Source of the DNA: Deltaproteobacteria bacterium
GTDB lineage: Bacteria > Desulfobacterota > RBG-13-43-22
Length of the DNA stretch: 41,502 nt
Direction of reading: 5' to 3'
Assembly (NCBI GenBank): GCA_016208255.1
Contig: JACQYK010000087.1
Span: 1 to 41,502 of the forward strand
Positions within the stretch are counted from its first letter, which is position 1. Each line of letters starts with the position of its first letter. Both the position numbers and the translations under genes were made by a program. Below the pieces are notes generated by a model that was given only the letters and a program-made list of their open reading frames with translations, was not told the origin of the DNA and ran no database searches. Of the stretch, positions 7,479 through 15,557 are shown piece by piece.

Positions 7479-8027
7479 ATGCAGGAAGATTTTGAAAGAC
7501 AATTGTCGGAACTAAAAAGTAAGGTAGAGGCCCTGGCCGCCGGTCAACCGGAGAACAAATTATCCATGATCGTTTTTAGTGGTGATCTGGACAAGGCCCT
7601 GGCCGCCTTTGTCATCGCCACCGGGGCCGTGGCCATGGGCCTGGAAGTGGTTATGTTTTTTACCTTCTGGGGCACCCCGTTATTGAGAGATAAACTCAAA
7701 AAAGTCGGGGGAAAAGATCTGATGGGAACCATGTTCGGGACCATGCTGCCTAAAGGAACCGGCCAGGTCAAATTATCCAAGATGAATATGGCCGGCATGG
7801 GAACGGCTATGATGAAATCGTTGATGAAAAAGAAAAACGTGGCCTCCCTGGATCAGATGCTGGAGATGGCCGGGGAGTTGGGGGTTAAGATTTTTGTCTG
7901 TGAAATGTCCATGGACCTGATGGGTTTTAAACGGGAAGAGATGATCAGTTATCCCGATTTGACCTATTGCGGGGTGGCCAAGTTCCTGGAAGAGGCCATG
8001 CACAGTAAAATTCAATTATTTATATAA
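7479..8027 (+). CDS. DsrE/DsrF/DrsH-like sulfur-carrier protein
   Basis: A 182-residue protein of the DsrE2-like (COG2210) type. A short N-terminal coiled region (about 1-20) precedes the Rossmann-like fold, which starts at KLSMIVFSGDLDKALAAF. There is a hydrophobic helix around ATGAVAMGLEVVMFFTFWG, a Met/Lys-rich middle, and two candidate persulfide cysteines, in FVCEMSMDLMG (about 140) and YCGVAKFLEEA (about 165). The family passes sulfane sulfur between TusA and Hdr- or Dsr-type enzymes. GGAGG precedes the start. It begins the run DsrE, TusA, NarI-like, HdrD-like, with a 133-bp gap before tusA in which I see no structure. Confidence 0.85.
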   Translation: MQEDFERQLSELKSKVEALAAGQPENKLSMIVFSGDLDKALAAFVIATGAVAMGLEVVMFFTFWGTPLLRDKLKKVGGKDLMGTMFGTMLPKGTGQVKLSKMNMAGMGTAMMKSLMKKKNVASLDQMLEMAGELGVKIFVCEMSMDLMGFKREEMISYPDLTYCGVAKFLEEAMHSKIQLFI

Positions 8028-8160
8028 TGCGAAAATAAATTTGGGGTCGGCGAAAACAATTTTGTTATACCTGACCTAATTTTAACCGAGTCGAACATTT
8101 GCAGCAGGCCCAGACGGGAAACTAGATAAAAAACAGACAAACAATAAAAGGAGAAATAAA

Positions 8161-8400
8161 ATGGAAGAACTAAAAGTCGATAAAACAATGGACCTGAAAG
8201 GATTGCCTTGCCCCATGCCGGTGGTCAAGGTCAGTAAAGGGATCAAAGATATCCAGGTGGGTCAGATCCTGGAGGCGATCACCACCGACCCGGGGGCCTT
8301 GTCCGATTTTCCGGCCTGGGCCAGGACCAGCGGAAACGAGATCGTGAAAACCGATCAAGGTCAAGGGGTCATAAAGATTTACATTAAAAGAAACAAATAG
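8161..8400 (+). CDS. tusA: TusA-family sulfur carrier
   Basis: A 79-residue SirA/TusA-like protein. The family motif appears as LKGLPCPMPVV, with the sulfur-binding Cys at residue 17. The two-layer alpha/beta fold ends in GVIKIYIKRN. A GGAG-type ribosome binding site precedes the ATG. Next to a DsrE-like carrier and a membrane Fe-S/cytochrome pair, it most likely moves persulfide sulfur in sulfur metabolism rather than tRNA thiolation; that is inference from context. Confidence 0.9.
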   Translation: MEELKVDKTMDLKGLPCPMPVVKVSKGIKDIQVGQILEAITTDPGALSDFPAWARTSGNEIVKTDQGQGVIKIYIKRNK

Positions 8401-8459
8401 CCCAATACTATCCGAATCCGGATCCCGACTTTTTTCAAAGCGGGATCAAGGAGGATTAC

Positions 8460-9170
8460 ATGCCAACCATTACCTATCTTATATTGGTCCCCATGGTTTA
8501 TCTGGCCTTTCTGGTTTTTATCGTCGGGACGGTCATTCAAATTGCCCGGATCCGTCGGGCTCCTAAAAATCCGGCCACCCTGCAGATCTTTCCGGAAAGG
8601 AAACCGAAATGGCTCTGGGCCCTCCACGACAGCTTTCTGATGCCCACCCTCCGCCGCCACTACCCGCTGCGCTGGGTTATTCTGATGAGCTTTCATATCG
8701 CTTTGCTGCTTCTGATCATCGGCCACCTGGAGCTCTTTAAGGGTTTTACCTTTTTTCAATTCTGGGAGCATGAGATCTTTCTGGGAAAAGGTTTTGTCGG
8801 TCTGGCCCTGTCTTTGGCCCTGCTTTACCTCCTCTTCCGGCGGTTTCACTCCCCGGCCCGGGATCTTTCCGTGCCCGAAGATTATTACCTGCTCATCCTG
8901 CTTTTTCTGACCGTGCTCTTTGGCGCTGAAATGGACTGGGCCAGGCGCTGGTACGGCTATGCTGAATTGTCTCCAGGAGACTATCAAACCTATATGACCG
9001 GCCTGCTGCTTTTCCGGCCCGAGCTGCCCGTGGCTGTTTATCAGACCGGCCATTCCTTTATGCTGGTCTTGCACGTCTTTTTTGCCAATCTCTTTATTAT
9101 GCTGTTCCCCTTCAGCAAGATCATGCATTCCATTTTCAGCATTTCTTTGAACAAATTAAGGAGGGGTTAA
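8460..9170 (+). CDS. NarI/DsrM-like membrane cytochrome b subunit
   Basis: A 236-residue membrane protein with about five to six hydrophobic segments, similar to the gamma subunit of respiratory nitrate reductase and to DsrM/HdrE. Candidate haem-ligand histidines are in FHIALLLLIIGH (about 76-87), and in QTGHSFMLVLHVFF and KIMHS near the C-terminus. It would move electrons between the menaquinone pool and the iron-sulfur protein encoded 2 bp downstream. GGAGG at 8450-8454 supports the start. Confidence 0.85.
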   Translation: MPTITYLILVPMVYLAFLVFIVGTVIQIARIRRAPKNPATLQIFPERKPKWLWALHDSFLMPTLRRHYPLRWVILMSFHIALLLLIIGHLELFKGFTFFQFWEHEIFLGKGFVGLALSLALLYLLFRRFHSPARDLSVPEDYYLLILLFLTVLFGAEMDWARRWYGYAELSPGDYQTYMTGLLLFRPELPVAVYQTGHSFMLVLHVFFANLFIMLFPFSKIMHSIFSISLNKLRRG

Positions 9171-9172
9171 TC

Positions 9173-10426
9173 ATGGATGCCCAAACCGGAAACGATCTGT
9201 TGAATCTTTTTCAATCCAAATTGAACCAGGCCATGAGGTTCTATCTGGAGACCTGCACCCGCTGCGGGACCTGCACCGAGGCCTGCCACGTCTATGCCTC
9301 CCTGGGCCAGAAAAAATACATCGCCTACTACCGGCATGAAATCGTCCGCCGGCTCTATAAAAAATATTTCAAGGGCCGGATGAATCCCTCGACCTTTCTG
9401 GGGGAACCCAAGGAATTGACCGACCTGACCATGGAGGAACTCTATGAAGCCGCCTATTCCTGCACGGGCTGCCGTCGCTGCATGGTCTTTTGTCCTTACG
9501 GCATCGATACCCAGATGCTGATGTCCATTGCCAAGCTCTTATTGGTCGGCAACAAATCGGAACCGGAAATCCTGTCTATGCTGGCTGACCTTTCTATTGA
9601 AAAGGGCAAGTCCTTGGAGATGTTTAAAGAAGGTTTTCTCACGGCCATAAAGAACCTGGAATCCCAGGTCGTAGAAAAATGGAAAAGCGAGGCCGGTCAA
9701 ACCCCTATCCCGGTGGATCAGCAGGGGGCCGATATGCTCTACGTGGCCCTGGCCGGGGCCCATTCGATTGTCCCGGCAGCGGCCGTTTTTAATGCCGCCA
9801 AAGAGAACTGGACCTTGAGTTTTTTTGAGGCGGTCAACTTCGGGGCTTTTCTCGGAGACCCATCCCGGACCAAACTGATCTTAGATCGGATCATCAAAGA
9901 AGCAACCCGTCTCCGGGTCAAAGAGGTCTGTATTTGCGAATGCGGAACGGCCTTCCGGGTCATGAAGCAGTTATCCGGGAAGCAGCCCTTCCAGGTCACT
10001 TCCATCACCGAGGTCCATGCCCGTTATCTGAAGGAGGGAAGAATCAAACTGGACAAGAATAAATTCAAAGATCCTATCACCTATCACGATCCCTGCCAGA
10101 TCGCCCGGAATGCCGGAGTGATTGATGAACCCCGGTATATTTTACGGCACTTGACCCATGATTTTCGGGAGATGATCGATGACGTCCGCTATAATTGGTG
10201 TTGCGGCGGGGGAGGCGGATTGGTGGCCCTGGGTGAGGACAACCTGGATTTTCGCATGAAATCAGCCAAAGTCAAGGTGGATCAGGTCAAAAAAACCGGG
10301 GCCAGGATTCTGGCTACGGCCTGTGAAAACTGCCACACCCAGCTCAGTAATTTAAACGACCATTATCAAATGGGAATGAATGTTCAGTTTCTTTCCTCCA
10401 TGATAGCCGAGGCCCTGGTGGCTTAA
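9173..10426 (+). CDS. HdrD/DsrK-like iron-sulfur oxidoreductase subunit
   Basis: A 417-residue cytoplasmic protein with a ferredoxin-type N-terminal half. Cluster one is CTRCGTCTEAC followed by H (Cys 28, 31, 34, 38) and cluster two CTGCRRCMVFCP. The C-terminal half has two CCG-type domains. The first is reduced (CICECGTAF); the second is complete (YHDPCQIARN, WCCGGGGG, CENCHTQL) and would hold the non-cubane [4Fe-4S] site of HdrD/DsrK. With the NarI-like partner it forms a two-subunit DsrMK/HdrDE-type complex. Coexpression with DsrE and TusA suggests that a protein-bound persulfide or trisulfide is the redox partner; this is inference. GGAGG precedes the start. Confidence 0.88.
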   Translation: MDAQTGNDLLNLFQSKLNQAMRFYLETCTRCGTCTEACHVYASLGQKKYIAYYRHEIVRRLYKKYFKGRMNPSTFLGEPKELTDLTMEELYEAAYSCTGCRRCMVFCPYGIDTQMLMSIAKLLLVGNKSEPEILSMLADLSIEKGKSLEMFKEGFLTAIKNLESQVVEKWKSEAGQTPIPVDQQGADMLYVALAGAHSIVPAAAVFNAAKENWTLSFFEAVNFGAFLGDPSRTKLILDRIIKEATRLRVKEVCICECGTAFRVMKQLSGKQPFQVTSITEVHARYLKEGRIKLDKNKFKDPITYHDPCQIARNAGVIDEPRYILRHLTHDFREMIDDVRYNWCCGGGGGLVALGEDNLDFRMKSAKVKVDQVKKTGARILATACENCHTQLSNLNDHYQMGMNVQFLSSMIAEALVA

Positions 10427-10450
10427 GTCAGGAAAAAGGGAAAGATTATA

Positions 10451-10639
10451 TTACGATTCGTTTTCTCCTTTAGAGGGGGTTTTTCTCCGGTTACGGACAG
10501 TGACAAAAATATAATAGACCATCAGAAATGGAAGTGCCCCCAAGGCCAGATCAAAACGGCCCCGGAAAAGCTGATAAGTGCTGAATCCCACGACCAGGAG
10601 AATAATAAACAGTTGAAAAACCGCCGCAGTCTTTAACAT
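10451..10639 (-). CDS. small two-helix membrane protein, unknown
   Basis: 62 residues with two hydrophobic segments (about 5-23 and 32-48) and a basic C-terminus (RNRRKTPSK), so probably N-in/C-in by the positive-inside rule. AGGAAAGGG about ten bases before the ATG supports translation. It converges with the HdrD-like gene 24 bp away. I do not recognise a family. Confidence 0.55.
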   Translation of the reverse strand: MLKTAAVFQLFIILLVVGFSTYQLFRGRFDLALGALPFLMVYYIFVTVRNRRKTPSKGENES

Positions 10640-10762
10640 AATTCATCGCCCTTTCCTATTGCCGATGGATTGATTATACTTTCGTGCCTGATGAGAACAA
10701 GGGTTCAGGAAGAACGGTAAATCCTTCTCGTTGGGCCGTTTTAGTCATATTAATATGACTTG

Positions 10763-11887
10763 TCAAAACAATTTTTTATAGTCGCCATACCCTTCCTTTT
10801 CCAGGCCCTCTTTGGGGATAAAGCGCAGGGCCGCGGAATTAAGACAATAACGCAATCCGGTCGGTTTCGGTCCGTCGGGGAAGACATGGCCCAGATGGGA
10901 ATCACCGTGCTTGCTGCGGACTTCCGTGCGGTTCATAAAGTGGCTGGAATCATTCTTTTCCATAATATTATCCGGCTCCAGGGGTTTTGTGAAACTCGGC
11001 CACCCGGTCCCGGAATCATATTTGTCCTGGGAACTGAACAGGGGCTCTCCGGAGGCGATATCCACATAAATCCCTTCTTTTTTATTGTCCCAGAATTCGT
11101 TTTTAAATGCGGGCTCAGTGCCGTTGCCCCGGGTCACTTCAAACTGCAGGGGGGTCAGTCTCTTTCTTAAATCGGTTTCCTCCGGTTTTCGATATTCTTT
11201 TTTCGCCTCAGCCGGAGGATCGGGATTCTTTTCACCCCAGTGATTGATAATGAACTGATCCCTGCCCGACCCCCACCGATAGTTCCGGTAGCGCAAGGGA
11301 TTTTTCCGGGAATAATCCTGATGATATTCTTCGGCCGGATAAAAGATACCGGCCGGTTTTATCTCGGTGGCGACCGGCTTGGAGAATTTTCCGGAGCGGT
11401 TTAAGGCTTCTTTCGATTTTTCTGCCAGGTTTTTTTGTTCTGCATCATGATAAAAGATAACGGTCCGGTATTGAGACCCCCGATCGGCGAACTGGCCGCC
11501 GGGATCGGTCGGATCGATATGTCTCCAGAAGACATTCAGAAGCCCCTCATAGGATATTCGGGTCGGGTCGTAATGGACCTGAATCGCTTCCACATGGCCG
11601 GTTGAACCTTCCGAGACCTCCTGGTAGGTCGGATTTTTCTTGTCTCCACCGGTGTAACCGGAGAGCACCTTGATCACCCCCGGCAATTTATTGAAATCCG
11701 ATTCACTGCACCAGAAACAACCGCCGGCAAAGGTGGCTGTTTTTGGGGTTGAACTTGGTGTGCTCATTTCTTTTTTCACCTCATGGTTTGATTCTGCGGA
11801 GGGTTGACAGGCGGCGGTCAAAGTCACTACCAGAGCAAAAAACGACCAGGCCCCTACCCTCTTTATTCCTGTTAGGATTTTTTGCAT
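10763..11887 (-). CDS. msrAB: lipoprotein MsrA-MsrB fusion, methionine sulfoxide reductase
   Basis: A 374-residue envelope repair enzyme. The N-terminus has a signal helix ending in a lipobox (LTAAC, Cys about 27). The MsrA domain (about 50-205) shows GGCFWC with the catalytic Cys, then [11 protein letters not shown] and [10 protein letters not shown]. The MsrB domain (about 230-374) shows [18 protein letters not shown] and [11 protein letters not shown] with its catalytic Cys. The MsrB zinc-binding CxxC pairs are absent (SGEPLF and KHGDSHLGH instead), so this is the zinc-free type. Together the domains reduce both S- and R-methionine sulfoxide. GAGGAG precedes the start. It is monocistronic; in an anaerobe it would serve oxidative-stress survival. 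Confidence 0.95.
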   Translation of the reverse strand: MQKILTGIKRVGAWSFFALVVTLTAACQPSAESNHEVKKEMSTPSSTPKTATFAGGCFWCSESDFNKLPGVIKVLSGYTGGDKKNPTYQEVSEGSTGHVEAIQVHYDPTRISYEGLLNVFWRHIDPTDPGGQFADRGSQYRTVIFYHDAEQKNLAEKSKEALNRSGKFSKPVATEIKPAGIFYPAEEYHQDYSRKNPLRYRNYRWGSGRDQFIINHWGEKNPDPPAEAKKEYRKPEETDLRKRLTPLQFEVTRGNGTEPAFKNEFWDNKKEGIYVDIASGEPLFSSQDKYDSGTGWPSFTKPLEPDNIMEKNDSSHFMNRTEVRSKHGDSHLGHVFPDGPKPTGLRYCLNSAALRFIPKEGLEKEGYGDYKKLF

Positions 11888-12117
11888 TCTTTTAAAAAGG
11901 TTCTCCTCTTTTCCTTTGAATTCCCGGAACCGATAATACCTTCCCCCGAATTCTTAAAAGGATCGGTTCAAATTCGCCTGTTCCATAAGATAAGAACTTC
12001 CTGAAGAAGTTGCAAGGGAGGATGAACGGCTGACCGATACTTCCGCCGGAGTCAGTTTTTTCGGTTTAGATTCTAAAATCATAAGTCTGAGAATTTATCT
12101 CTCACTTTCGATACTAA
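11888..12117. other. gene-free stretch, no feature recognised
   Basis: Upstream of msrAB and before repeat R3a. I see no ORF with a ribosome binding site, no clear promoter and no strong dyad here. Confidence 0.5.
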
Positions 12118-12255
12118 GGACCAAGTGGGATCTTATTTTTGGGATTGTCCAAAGGGTGACTTATCGCCCAATCCCGGCCAGTCCAGCAAACTTTGACAAC
12201 CCCAAAAATAAGATCCCACTTGGTCCGTCCCGCAATTTCAAATAGGTTTGGTTAG
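12118..12255 (-). repeat. R3a: conserved 37-bp core joined to a long hairpin
   Basis: Positions 12219-12255 (read on the minus strand as CTAACCAAACCTATTTGAAA, then TTGCGGGACGGACCAAG) match 30398-30434 almost exactly. The core overlaps one arm of a palindrome, 12118-12226. Its arms share 26 perfect bp starting GGACCAAGTGGGATC, one mismatch, then TTGTC. The loop carries an inner GGGTGACTTATCGCCC hairpin. Downstream (minus strand) of the luciferase-like gene it might also act as a terminator. Confidence 0.75.
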
Positions 12256-12316
12256 GAATTTCCTTAAATAAGGAGGAGGCGTCAAAGATGATTCCTTCCG
12301 GAACAAAACCTTGAAG

Positions 12317-13096
12317 TTATCTTCTTTCAAACTCCCGGGCCACCAGTTCCAGATCCTTCATCCCCTCATAAGCGACGATGACTTCATCGAAACCCGCCTT
12401 TTCCAGGTCCGTTATCAGTTCGGTCAATCCATCCGGGGATCGAACCGTATTAGGGAAAAAATCCGGTTTGGCCAGGGAGAAGGGAACCAGGACCGCTACC
12501 GGAAGAGGGTGGTCTCCAAGATACCGATGCCGCAATTCGTCGGTTTTTTCGCCCCGGATTGTAGAAACCCCGTCGGCAATCCGGGCAGCCGTTTCCCAGC
12601 CCGAAGGACCCATGGCCGCCACATAAAGGGGAATTTTCTTTTTCGGCGGTTCCGTCCTCAAGCGGACGGCATCCAATCGAAAAGCCTCTCCTTCAAAACT
12701 GGTTCGTTCTCCATTGGTCAGGCGGCGGAGGATGGTCAAGCATTCCTCCAGGGCCTTTTCCTGCTGTTTTATCCCGGCTTTTTCCAAAAAACGGGCGATT
12801 CCTTTGCCGAGGGAAAGTGTCAATCTCCCATTGCTTAGAAGCTGAAGCGTGCAGGCCATTTGGGCCATAACCACCGGGTGCCGCGTATAAGGGTTGGTCA
12901 CACCGAGACCGATATTCAGCCTGGAAGTATGGTGGGTGATCAGGGAAGCCACCAGCCAGGCTTCCCAGGGGGAAACCACCGTATCCGGGACCCAGACCCG
13001 GTAAAATCCCTTATCTTCAAGAAGGCTGGCCTGTTCGATGACCTCTGCCAGGGGACAGAGATGGGATAATTCAGCACTGATTTTTATTTTGGACAT
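12317..13096 (-). CDS. luciferase-like (F420/FMN-dependent) oxidoreductase
   Basis: A 259-residue TIM-barrel protein of the bacterial-luciferase superfamily. Recognisable parts are ASLLEDKGFYRVWVPDT (strand/helix 1-2), LVASLITHHTSRLNIGLGVTNPYTRHP (about 48-74, the phosphate/cofactor loop), LSLGKG and IPLYVAAMGPSGWETAARIADG. The pattern resembles F420-dependent methylene-tetrahydromethanopterin-reductase-like members more than two-component luciferases. It is about 60 residues shorter than typical Mer-like proteins. AAGGAAG precedes the start. It is isolated from pathway partners, so neither substrate nor flavin type can be assigned. Confidence 0.82.
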   Translation of the reverse strand: MSKIKISAELSHLCPLAEVIEQASLLEDKGFYRVWVPDTVVSPWEAWLVASLITHHTSRLNIGLGVTNPYTRHPVVMAQMACTLQLLSNGRLTLSLGKGIARFLEKAGIKQQEKALEECLTILRRLTNGERTSFEGEAFRLDAVRLRTEPPKKKIPLYVAAMGPSGWETAARIADGVSTIRGEKTDELRHRYLGDHPLPVAVLVPFSLAKPDFFPNTVRSPDGLTELITDLEKAGFDEVIVAYEGMKDLELVAREFERR

Positions 13097-13323
13097 GTTC
13101 TTCCTTTAGACTTACCGCAGACTACTCGCAATCCCTTAGACTTACAATATTTGTTTCCCAGAAATTTTCATGGTCTTTGCTCACCCTCCGGGAAAGCTGG
13201 AGGATTATCCGTCCAAAGGGGGTCTCAACTTTTAAGTAACCAAAAAATTTAAATAATTATACTATGGGAAAAAGATAGAAATCAAGCCATGAGACTATCA
13301 CGAATTCAATCGGATCATCGTTG
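13097..13323. other. gene-free stretch, no feature recognised
   Basis: This is the AT-rich gap between the luciferase-like gene and the kinase promoter. Apart from the short near-repeat TTTAGACTTAC/TTAGACTTACA near 13107-13145 I see nothing supportable. A minus-strand frame at 13257-13601 is a shadow of the kinase gene. Confidence 0.5.
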
Positions 13324-13351
13324 TTGACAGACCCAAAATTCCAAGTAATAT
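13324..13351 (+). promoter_or_regulatory. sigma-70 promoter of the kinase block
   Basis: TTGACA (13324-13329) and TAATAT (13346-13351) are 16 bp apart. The predicted start near 13358 gives a leader of roughly 85-100 nt that contains the small ORF at 13444. Confidence 0.55.
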
Positions 13352-13443
13352 TAGAATTGGGATCATGGGGGGTCAGGAGAACCATTTTCCCTCTCTCCGT
13401 CCACCCCAAACCCGCTTCCCGAGATGAAAGGTGGAAATCAACC

Positions 13444-13464
13444 ATGAATAAGGGAACCCCATGA
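13444..13464 (+). other. possible six-codon leader ORF coupled to the kinase gene
   Basis: AAAGGTGG (13427-13434) lies nine bases before an ATG that opens MNKGTP and stops at a TGA overlapping the kinase ATG (ATGA at 13461-13464). The kinase ATG has only a weak site of its own (AAGGGAA), so translation may be coupled. It is too short to prove by composition. Confidence 0.3.
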
Positions 13465-14978
13465 ACCGGTCTTTTTCTCTCCTGATCGTCGATGATGAAA
13501 GAGTCATCCGCGAAGGGATACAACGGATTCTTTCCAGGGAGAATCTTCGGATTAGCCTGGCTGAAGACGGCCTGCAGGCTTGGGAGGCGATGCAGAAACA
13601 ACCCTATGATCTGGTTTTGTTAGATCTGATAATGCCCCAGATGGGCGGTATGGAGCTCCTGGAACGCATTAAGAATCGATATCCGGACCAGATCGTCGTT
13701 ATAATCACCGGACACGCCACCATTGAAGCGGCCGTGGAGGCCATGAAATCCGGGGCCTATGATTTCATCACCAAACCCTTCCTTCCGGATCAACTAAGGC
13801 TCTCGCTACGTCGTGCCCTGGAGAAACGAACCCTGGAAATGGAAGCCGTTCAGCTCAGGGAGGAACGGGAAAAAAGCCTCAAAGACATAGCCATGGAAAA
13901 AAGCCGGATCCAAACCATCATCCACTGCATGGCCAGCGGGGTCTTAGTCACCGATCGGGACCAGATCGTGGTCCTCCATAATCCGGCCCTGGCTCACCTG
14001 TTAAAGATATCAGGGGACCCCCTGGTCGGAAAACCCCTTCCCGACAACCCTTTATTGAAAACCTTGACCGGGTCTATTGCCCAGGTGTTAACCGAGGAAG
14101 GCCCCCGGACCATTTCTCTGGAAACGGCTTTGGAGGGTCCGGATCCTGTTTATCTCCGGGCCCACACCGCAGCCGTTACCGGCGACCAGGGAGAAATCCT
14201 GGGCTCGGTCTCGGTCATCGAGGACATCACTTATTTAAAAGCTGTGGATCGGATGAAAAATGAATTTGTGGCTATGGTCTCCCACGAACTGAGATCCCCT
14301 TTATCGGCAATCCAGCAGCAAATTTCGGTCATCCGGCAGGGGCTGGCGGGTGCCGTAACCGAAAAGCAGCAGGAGCTATTGGGCCGATCCCAGGAACGGG
14401 TCGACGGGTTACTGGACATGATTCGAGATCTGCTGGATATTTCAAAAATGGAAACCGGCCGCTCCTTTCAGCAGAAAGAACTCCTGAATCTCTTTCCCCT
14501 GGCGGAAAAAACGGTCGCCTTTTTACAACCCCAGGCCGAAGCTAAAAACCAGACCCTAACGCTGCGGACCCAACCGGATCTCCCCCTGATTAACGCCGAT
14601 CCCCGGGCCATGGAGGAAATACTAACCAATTTGATCTCCAATGCCATCAAATTCACACCGGAGGGCGGGGCCATCCAGGTTCTGTTAAAGCCGGAATTCA
14701 ACTACCTCCTCATCCAGATTTCCGATAACGGGATAGGCCTTGCTCCGGAAGATCTTCACCGCATCTTTGATAAATTTTATCGGGTGAAGAGCGAAAAAAC
14801 CCGAAAAATCGTCGGGACCGGACTGGGTTTGCCTATTGTCAAACAACTGGTCGAAGCCCACCTGGGTTATATTCAGGCGGAAAGCCAACTGGATCAGGGA
14901 ACCGTTTTCAAGGTTCTGATCCCGTCTATTCCCGGAGAAAGGATTCCCGATGGTTCTATCACTGTTGAAACAAAGTGA
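13461..14978 (+). CDS. REC-PAS-histidine kinase
   Basis: A 505-residue cytoplasmic signalling protein with a receiver domain first: acidic pair DD at 11-12, phosphoacceptor Asp55 in LLDLIMP, Lys105 in TKPF. A coiled segment (about 112-148) leads to a PAS domain (about 149-260). HisKA follows with His275 in VSHELRSPLS, then HATPase with N box NLISNAIKF, G1 DNGIGL and G2 GTGLGLPI. No membrane helix is present. The N-terminal REC suggests that another kinase's phosphoryl group controls this one. It overlaps the cyclic-nucleotide-domain gene by 29 bp. The kinase at 17047 is a paralogue of the same design. Confidence 0.92.
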   Translation: MNRSFSLLIVDDERVIREGIQRILSRENLRISLAEDGLQAWEAMQKQPYDLVLLDLIMPQMGGMELLERIKNRYPDQIVVIITGHATIEAAVEAMKSGAYDFITKPFLPDQLRLSLRRALEKRTLEMEAVQLREEREKSLKDIAMEKSRIQTIIHCMASGVLVTDRDQIVVLHNPALAHLLKISGDPLVGKPLPDNPLLKTLTGSIAQVLTEEGPRTISLETALEGPDPVYLRAHTAAVTGDQGEILGSVSVIEDITYLKAVDRMKNEFVAMVSHELRSPLSAIQQQISVIRQGLAGAVTEKQQELLGRSQERVDGLLDMIRDLLDISKMETGRSFQQKELLNLFPLAEKTVAFLQPQAEAKNQTLTLRTQPDLPLINADPRAMEEILTNLISNAIKFTPEGGAIQVLLKPEFNYLLIQISDNGIGLAPEDLHRIFDKFYRVKSEKTRKIVGTGLGLPIVKQLVEAHLGYIQAESQLDQGTVFKVLIPSIPGERIPDGSITVETK

Positions 14979-15396
14979 CTTGTTTAAGAAAATCCCAGGG
15001 GAAGCGTTGAAGGCCTTGATCCCCCTGGTCCGCGAAAAAACCTTTACCGCCGGGTCTGTTATTTTTTCTCAAAACTCCAAGGCGGAAAAGGTCTACCTTT
15101 TGGAAAAAGGGCAGGTAGCCCTGAAAACCTCCCTGACCAACGGACTGGAAATCACCTATGAAATGATTACCCAACGGGGGGATCCTTTCGGTTGGTCGGC
15201 CCTGATCGAACCTTATCGTCATATGACCACAGCCCTTTGTCTGGAGGATACCGGGGCCGTCTTTTTCAACCGGAAGGACTTGAGCCGGCTTTTTCCGCAA
15301 CATCCCCTTCTGGGATTTAAAGTTATGCAGAACTTGTCCGTTCTGATCGCCAATCGACTGGAACGTACCCGGAGATTGCTGGTAGGGCAGATATAG
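14950..15396 (+). CDS. stand-alone cyclic-nucleotide-binding domain protein
   Basis: 148 residues that match a Crp/Fnr-type cNMP-binding domain: LLKQSDLFKKIPGEAL at the start, IFSQNSKAEKVYLLEKGQVAL, then a beta-roll with GDPFGWSALIEP in the phosphate-binding position, and a C-helix (about 125-145). The Arg that contacts the cAMP phosphate is not evident, and no helix-turn-helix follows, so it is not a classical Crp regulator. It overlaps the preceding kinase gene and is probably a regulatory partner in the same signalling unit. Confidence 0.85.
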   Translation: MVLSLLKQSDLFKKIPGEALKALIPLVREKTFTAGSVIFSQNSKAEKVYLLEKGQVALKTSLTNGLEITYEMITQRGDPFGWSALIEPYRHMTTALCLEDTGAVFFNRKDLSRLFPQHPLLGFKVMQNLSVLIANRLERTRRLLVGQI

Positions 15397-15557
15397 AGTA
15401 ACGGGGGAAAGGGTCCCACCCGTGGATCCGGCTACAGCCTTCCCTTTTTCCCCTTGACCCGGTTTTCTTCTTATTTTATACTCATTCCTGCTTCGAAGAG
15501 CGAGTCCTACCAATCAATCCGCCGTATTCGATTTTTTTTGCAAAAGGAGCTTGGCGA

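Noticed and set aside
12288..12314. Eight-codon ORF after a strong AGGAGGAGG on the plus strand
   Set aside because: It ends before any gene on that strand and runs into the opposite-strand luciferase-like gene; probably chance.
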